Part shown: piece by piece, positions 59,531 to 64,000 of the stretch
Position numbering within the stretch: position 1 is the stretch's first letter
How the letters are laid out: the number at the start of each line of letters is the position of its first letter
Assembly: GCF_014489635.1 (NCBI RefSeq)
Contig: NZ_CP060828.1
Location: 8,482,001 to 8,546,000 of the forward strand
Length of the DNA stretch: 64,000 nt
Direction of reading: 5' to 3'
DNA from: Streptomyces roseirectus
GTDB taxonomy: Bacteria; Actinomycetota; Actinomycetes; Streptomycetales; Streptomycetaceae
The notes under the pieces: model-generated
Database searches by the model: none
Told to the model about the DNA's origin: nothing
What the model saw: only the letters and a program-made list of their open reading frames with translations
Program-made: the position numbers and the translations under genes

Positions 59531-60775
59531 TCAGGACGGACTCGTCCACGTGGCGGCCACGTGTCCGATCCGGACCCGCTGCGGGTGGTCGCCCACCGGC
59601 ACCGACGTCAGCTTCTGGCCGGTCGCGAAGTCGATGGCCGTGACCTGGTCGGAGCCGCTCTCCGAGACGACGCATGCCTTGCCGTCGCCGCTGACCGTCG
59701 CCCAGTAGGGCTTGGAGGCGGTGACCAGCGGGCCCTCCTGGAGCGTCGTCCGGTTCACGACGGTCGCGTAGTCGTCCATCGTGCCCGCGACGCACAGCTT
59801 GCTGCCGTCCGGGGACATCGACAGCCCGTGGTGGCGCGAGTCGTTGACGAACGAGGTGCGCTCGTCGCTGGTCGCCGCGTTCTTCGGCAGGGTCTTCGTG
59901 CGGGTGATGCGGTCGGTGGCGAGGTCGTACTCGAAGAAGCCGTTGAAGAACGACACCTGGAAGTACAGCTTCGACTCGTCCGGCGAGAACACCGCCGGGC
60001 GGACCGCGTCCGAGTAGTCGTCCAGGCCGAGCGCGTCCAGCTTCGGGCGCATGTCGATGACCTTGACCTGCTGGTACGTGGTCGCGTCGACGACCGTGAT
60101 GCGCCGGTCGCCCTTCGTCCAGTCCAGCCAGGGCGCGTCGAGGTTCGTGTTCACGTCCCCGATCGACATGTTGTAGATGTACTTGCCGTCCTTGGTGAAG
60201 ATGTTCTCGTGCGGCTTGTCGCCGGTCGAGAACTTGCCCAGCTCGCTGCCGGTCCTGATGTCGAGGACGTGCACGGTGTTGGAGATCGAGGCGGAGACCG
60301 CGACGCGGGTGCCGTCGGGGGAGACCGCCATGTGGTCGGAGCGGTAACCCGACACCGGGAAGCGCCAGTTGATGGCTCCGGTGGCCAGGTTGATGGAGAC
60401 GACGTCGGCGAAGCTCGGGCGGGAGACGACCACCGACGCGCCGTCCGGCGTGGTGTACATGTCGTCCACGAACTGGTCGTGGCCCTCGCCCACGCCGTTG
60501 CGGATCGCCGTGAAGTAGATCCACTTGATGGGGTTCGCCTGGATCTCGGCCATCCGCTGGTCCTTGTCCGGGATGACGTTGATCCGGCCGATCTTCGCGA
60601 AGTCGCCGGTCGACTTGATGACGTCGGCGGTGCCGTCCCAGTTGTTGCCGACGAACAGCACCTCGCGCAGGGCCGCCGCGTCCGGGGCGGCGTGCGCGGA
60701 GGCCACGGGGGCGGCGAGGGTCAGGGTGAGGGCGGCGGCCAGGGTGCACAGGTGCCTGGATCTCACAGCAGGCAT
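59531..60775 (-). CDS. Secreted YVTN-type beta-propeller protein
   Basis: 414 residues. Signal peptide (HLCTLAAALTLTLAAPVASA) and about seven propeller blades with motifs such as MAVSPDGTRVAVSASISNTV, FTKDGKYIYNM, FSPDESKLYFQV and LSMSPDGSKLCVAG. Such proteins bind partners or surfaces; no active site is evident. ATG at 60775 follows AAGGAGGGG. Divergent from a TetR gene, with the repeat CTTACT-GGAA-AGTAAG between them. Confidence 0.9.
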   Translation of the reverse strand: MPAVRSRHLCTLAAALTLTLAAPVASAHAAPDAAALREVLFVGNNWDGTADVIKSTGDFAKIGRINVIPDKDQRMAEIQANPIKWIYFTAIRNGVGEGHDQFVDDMYTTPDGASVVVSRPSFADVVSINLATGAINWRFPVSGYRSDHMAVSPDGTRVAVSASISNTVHVLDIRTGSELGKFSTGDKPHENIFTKDGKYIYNMSIGDVNTNLDAPWLDWTKGDRRITVVDATTYQQVKVIDMRPKLDALGLDDYSDAVRPAVFSPDESKLYFQVSFFNGFFEYDLATDRITRTKTLPKNAATSDERTSFVNDSRHHGLSMSPDGSKLCVAGTMDDYATVVNRTTLQEGPLVTASKPYWATVSGDGKACVVSESGSDQVTAIDFATGQKLTSVPVGDHPQRVRIGHVAATWTSPS

Positions 60776-60857
60776 GGGGGGTGTCCCCTCCTTCGAAGGC
60801 GGTGACGGGGGCGTAAGCGGCTCGGCCGGATCTGAAGACGTGCGATTCCAGATCTGA

Positions 60858-60873
60858 CTTACTGGAAAGTAAG
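60858..60873. promoter_or_regulatory. TetR-type operator in divergent promoter
   Basis: CTTACT-GGAA-AGTAAG, a perfect 6-bp inverted repeat between the beta-propeller gene (minus) and the TetR gene (plus). Likely site of autoregulation; a near copy lies before the GH5 gene. Confidence 0.65.
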
Positions 60874-60943
60874 GAGGGGGTGGGCTTCGCCACAAGACTC
60901 CGGACACGACAAAATTGATCGCGGGAACGAACGAGGAGGGTCA

Positions 60944-61609
60944 TTGGCGGGCAGGCTGAAAGGGCCGACCGGCCGGTACGGCGGGAAGAGCGCGGCAGAA
61001 CGGCAGGCCGAGAGGCGTCGGCGGTTCCTCGACGCCGGGCTGGAGCTGTTCGGCGGTTCGCCCGGGTACCGGGGCACCACCGTCGCCGCGCTCAGTGAAG
61101 CCGCGGGGCTCTCCACCCGTCAGTTCTACGAGGAGTTCCGCACGCTGGAGGACGTCCTCGCCGAACTCCATCTCCAGGTCAACAGCTGGGCCGAGGACGC
61201 GGTCCGCGCCGCCTTCGCCACCGCCGACGCCCTGCCCCTCGTCGAGCGCGTCACCGCGATCTTCCGCGCCTACGCGCGCAACGTCACCGCCGATCCCCGC
61301 CGGATCCGGATCACCTTCGTCGAGATCGTCGGCGTCAGCCATCGCCTCGAAGCCCAGCGCCTCGCCCGGCGCGCCCGCTGGATCGACCTCATCGTGTCCG
61401 AGGCGACGGCCGCGGCGGTGCGTGGTGAGGCCGTCGATCGTGACTATCGCCTGCCGGCGACGGCCTTCATCGGCAGCGTGAACGGGTTGCTGCACGACTG
61501 GAGCGCGGGGTGGGTGGAGGCGGGGTTGGACGAGGTGGTGGACGAACTGGTCCGGCAGTTGCTGGGGATTTTGCGGCCGGTGGGGGAGTGGCCTGTGCGG
61601 GAGGGGTAA
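60944..61609 (+). CDS. TetR-family transcriptional regulator
   Basis: 221 residues. N-terminal HTH (AERRRRFLDAGLELFGGS, TVAALSEAAGLSTRQFYEEF) and a helical C-terminal domain of the TetR_C_33-like kind (FVEIVGVSHRLEAQR). TTG start at 60944 with GAGGAGG upstream. Divergent from the beta-propeller gene, and probably represses it and perhaps the GH5 gene through the shared operator (inference). Ligand unknown. Confidence 0.9.
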   Translation: MAGRLKGPTGRYGGKSAAERQAERRRRFLDAGLELFGGSPGYRGTTVAALSEAAGLSTRQFYEEFRTLEDVLAELHLQVNSWAEDAVRAAFATADALPLVERVTAIFRAYARNVTADPRRIRITFVEIVGVSHRLEAQRLARRARWIDLIVSEATAAAVRGEAVDRDYRLPATAFIGSVNGLLHDWSAGWVEAGLDEVVDELVRQLLGILRPVGEWPVREG

Positions 61610-61635
61610 GGGGGTGGGGGGGATCGGGAGTTTGC

Positions 61636-61699
61636 CGGGTGCGGGTGCGTCGTGGCTTGTCGCGCAGTTCCCCGCGCCCCTGAGGTGGGTGGGGGTGAG
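61636..61699 (+). repeat. Streptomyces intergenic repeat, short form
   Basis: Contains GTGGCTTGTCGCGCAGTT and CCCCGCGCCCCTGAGG, the common short version of an intergenic sequence found after genes in Streptomyces. A longer relative is at 56045. It follows the TetR stop. Confidence 0.7.
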
Positions 61700-61755
61700 G
61701 GTGGGGTGTCGGGTGCTGGATTGTTTGTTCGGTCTGAGGGCTTCGGTTCGACGGT

Positions 61756-62982
61756 TCAGCTCAGGCCGTTCACCGCTTCCAGTACCTTCGCCAGGCCATC
61801 CTCCGCGCGGACCTGTGTGCCCAACTTCCTTGCCCGTTCGGTGAATTCGGGCTCGGTGGTGGCTCGGGTCAGTGCCGCTGCCAGGCGTTCCGCTGTCAGT
61901 TTGCGCAGGGTCAGGGACTGGGGGGCCACGCCCAGGGAGACCAGGCGGGCGGCCCAGAAGCCCTCGTCGAACTGGATCGGGACCGGGACCGAGGGGACCC
62001 CCGCACGGATGCCGGCGGCCGTCGTGCCCGCGCCGCAGTGGTGGACGACGGCGGCCATGCGCGGGAAGAGGAGCGAGTGCGGGACGTCGTCGATCGTCAG
62101 GATGTCGTCCGCCTCGGCGGACAGGCCGGCCCAGCCGCGTTGGACGATGCCGCGCAGGCCCGCGAGGCGCAGGGCACGGATGATCTCGGCGCTCAGTGCG
62201 GCGGGGTCGGGGACGGTCGCGCTGCCGAGGCCGATGAAGACGGGAGGCGGCCCGGCCTCGAGGAACCGGCGTAGCTCGTCGGGGAGTTCGCCGGCCGTGT
62301 CGTAGGGCCACCAGTAGCCCGTGACGTCGAGACCGGGCCGCCAGTCGCTGGGGCGGGGGACGACCAGGGGGCTGAAGCCGTGCAGCAGCGGACGCTGAGG
62401 GCGGCGCCGGCGGCGGGGCGGCCGGGGGACGCCCAACTGGGCGCGGACGGCGGGCAGCGCGGGCGCGAAGACGTGGTCCACGGAACGGTCGACGACATGG
62501 CCGGCGAGCAGATTGAGATGAGGTCCGAGGGAACCGCCGCCCAGCATCGGAGGCGCGAAGTGCCGTGTGGCGGCGAGGGGTTGGAGCGGCAGATCCAGCG
62601 CGGGCAGATCGAGCGCGTCCGCGACGACATGGCCCAGCGGCGACAGCGACGCCGACAACAGCAACGCGTCACTCTCCCGCGCCGCCGCGACGACATCGTC
62701 CGCCATCTCCCCCACCAGCGACCGCGCAAGCCGCACCACCCGGGCAAGCTTCCCCAGACCACTGCTACTGCGATGCAACCCCCGCCCCCGCGACGACTCC
62801 AACTCCGCACGCGGATCCACCGGCAACGGATGAAACGCCACCCCGGACCCGGCAACCAGAGCCTCGAAACGGCCATGGGTCACCAGAGTGACCTCATGCC
62901 CGTCCCGCACCAACGCGTGACCAACCCCCGTGAAGGGAGCGACATCACCCCGAGAACCCGCCGTCATGATCGCGACTCGCAC
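61756..62982 (-). CDS. MGT/UGT-like glycosyltransferase (GT1/GT28 family)
   Basis: 408 residues, GT-B fold. N-terminal domain begins VRVAIMTAGSRGDVAPFTGVG with the GSRGD loop; the C-terminal donor-binding domain has PVFIGLGS and HHCGAGTTAAGIRAGVPSVPVP, the sterol/macrolide glycosyltransferase signature. It transfers a sugar from a nucleotide donor to a lipid or natural product. I choose GTG at 62982; the longer form starting at 63009 adds residues not seen in the family. No sugar-biosynthesis genes are nearby. Confidence 0.92.
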   Translation of the reverse strand: MRVAIMTAGSRGDVAPFTGVGHALVRDGHEVTLVTHGRFEALVAGSGVAFHPLPVDPRAELESSRGRGLHRSSSGLGKLARVVRLARSLVGEMADDVVAAARESDALLLSASLSPLGHVVADALDLPALDLPLQPLAATRHFAPPMLGGGSLGPHLNLLAGHVVDRSVDHVFAPALPAVRAQLGVPRPPRRRRRPQRPLLHGFSPLVVPRPSDWRPGLDVTGYWWPYDTAGELPDELRRFLEAGPPPVFIGLGSATVPDPAALSAEIIRALRLAGLRGIVQRGWAGLSAEADDILTIDDVPHSLLFPRMAAVVHHCGAGTTAAGIRAGVPSVPVPIQFDEGFWAARLVSLGVAPQSLTLRKLTAERLAAALTRATTEPEFTERARKLGTQVRAEDGLAKVLEAVNGLS

Positions 62983-63192
62983 GCCGCACAGTATGCCGCC
63001 GAACCCCACCGATCGGGAGGGAGTACGGGTGCGTTCCGCTGGTCGAGCCTTCCCGGGCCTGGAACACGGGCCCGTCGGCCCACACCGTCGGCCCGGATGT
63101 CGACTCCGGCGCCGACATCGTCGTCGTGCCCCGGCACCCCGCCGTCCGGGAGCCGTGGTTGCGGGCGGTCTATGAGCGGGGTTGGTGAGGGC

Positions 63193-63561
63193 TCAGTGCT
63201 GCGGCTCCTCGTCCCATGCCTGGACCATGGTTTGCCGGACGATCTTGCCGTCGCGCAGTGATATCGCGGACTCGGCGAGGACGCGTGTGCCGTCGGGGTA
63301 GCGGCAGGACTCGGTGTAGGCGAGTTCGTCGCCCTGGAGGACACAGTGTTCGAGGGTGTGGGTCATGTCGCGGCTGTAGACGTCGGCCAGCATGCGGGCG
63401 ATCTCGGGGCGGCCGTGGAGGACGAGGGGGTGGCTGGGCTGGGTGTTGCGGTCGATGACGCGGATCTCGGCGTCGTCGGCGTACAGGGAGAGCAGCGTGT
63501 CGGCGGAGGTCGACTCCTCGATGCCCCGGCGCAGTGTCTCGGTGTCGAAGGTGGTGCCCAT
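63193..63561 (-). CDS. SnoaL/NTF2-like protein
   Basis: 122-residue cone-shaped fold protein (TLLSLYADDAEIRVIDRNTQPSHPLVLHGR, near the N-terminus in two stretches; DGKIVRQTMVQAW near the end). Family members are small isomerases, cyclases or binding proteins. Monocistronic. Substrate unknown. Confidence 0.85.
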   Translation of the reverse strand: MGTTFDTETLRRGIEESTSADTLLSLYADDAEIRVIDRNTQPSHPLVLHGRPEIARMLADVYSRDMTHTLEHCVLQGDELAYTESCRYPDGTRVLAESAISLRDGKIVRQTMVQAWDEEPQH

Positions 63562-63727
63562 GGTGATGACCTCCTGAGGAGGGCCACGGGCCGAGACGGG
63601 GACGGCCGTAGGGCCCCCACTGCTACGAGCGTCCTCCGCGACGGCGGCACCGGCAAGCGCTCAGCCTGTCGGGTGAGCGCCGGTCACGACCCGTTACCGG
63701 CCGGGTGCCCGGCGCGTTGCTGAGGGC

Positions 63728-64000
63728 ATGATCTCCACTCGACGCATGCTTGCCGCCGCCGCTCTCGCCGCCGGTGTCGCCGGCCTCGCCGCCCCGACGG
63801 CGAGCGCCACGGACGCCCTCCCGGACGACGGCAAGCTCAACCCGATCGCCATGCTCGACGACCTCGCCGTCAGCGACATCCCCGCCGAGCACCGTGACCA
63901 GATGCCGCGCGTGTCCAGCCAGGTCAGCGAGGTGAAGAAGCTCGGCGGGATCCCGAACGAGCTGGGCCAACTGCACCAGCTCACCGACCTCGCCGCCCCC
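63728..64000 (+). CDS. Secreted hypothetical protein (3' partial)
   Basis: 91 codons to the window edge. Signal peptide (MISTRRMLAAAALAAGVAGL) with cleavage near TASATDA, then a short hydrophilic mature region with SEVKKLGGIPNELGQLHQL. Unrecognised; the last residues hint at a small helical surface protein. Confidence 0.8.
   Translation, partial: MISTRRMLAAAALAAGVAGLAAPTASATDALPDDGKLNPIAMLDDLAVSDIPAEHRDQMPRVSSQVSEVKKLGGIPNELGQLHQLTDLAAP

Noticed and set aside
63030..63188. Open frame ending in VVVPRHPAVREPWLRAVYERGW that could be a gene fragment
   Set aside because: It has no start codon or clear family match, and lies in a short gap; evidence is too thin to call a pseudogene.

Overview
The window is about 64 kb of very GC-rich DNA (strong G/C preference at third codon positions, GTG/TTG starts, AGGAGG-type ribosome binding sites, very rare TTA codons). 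Together with an AmfS/RamS-type lanthipeptide operon, an SSI-type protease inhibitor, a CebR box, streptogrisin-type protease and F420-type enzymes, this points firmly to a Streptomyces chromosome. I see no rRNA, tRNA, CRISPR array, insertion sequence or phage genes.

Layout. 0-11 kb: metabolic and regulatory genes (5'-cut zinc alcohol dehydrogenase, a DUF1304/TetR pair behind a double operator, an F420-type nitroreductase, a CYP105-like P450 with its 3Fe-4S ferredoxin, an aldo/keto reductase, a phytanoyl-CoA dioxygenase divergent from an AraC regulator, and an operon of wHTH protein, PPDK-like protein and phosphatase; the PPDK-like protein carries an in-frame five-residue repeat array). 11-22 kb: an unusual TetR protein, a NarL/DesK-type two-component system, an orphan solute-binding protein, a sigma-like/zinc-finger/membrane/ricin-lectin fusion, an ArsB/SLC13-like transporter and a PAS-GAF-SpoIIE phosphatase. 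22-31 kb: secreted GH2 and GH9 glycosidases (the latter behind a CebR box and with a TTA codon), an RHH/Fic-Doc-like toxin-antitoxin pair and a second sigma-like/ricin fusion. 31-37 kb: lactate-oxidase-like enzyme, hydrolase, an SSI-type inhibitor, STAS protein, orphan response regulator, secreted ricin lectin, and a 47-bp tandem-repeat array in non-coding DNA.

37-43 kb: a peptide-export operon (Cys-free double-glycine precursor, HlyD-like adaptor, C39-peptidase ABC transporter, second NHLP-type ABC transporter). 44-56 kb: streptogrisin-like protease, then an AmfTSBA/RamCSAB-type class III lanthipeptide operon with a short new SapB-like precursor. Its AmfR-like regulator lies convergent to the operon and has two TTA codons, one being the last sense codon. 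A SpoIIE-type phosphatase is divergent from the operon. 56-64 kb: membrane esterase, TTA-containing GH5 endoglycoceramidase-like enzyme, secreted beta-propeller protein and TetR regulator that share an operator-like sequence, a glycosyltransferase, an NTF2-like protein and a 3'-cut secreted protein.

Themes: two RiPP-type operons each have a hairpin between the precursor gene and its transporters; three bldA-type (TTA) genes are all linked to morphology or secreted carbohydrate enzymes; and short G/C-rich repeats have expanded both inside genes (PPDK-like protein, AmfB, the second sigma/lectin linker) and between genes.
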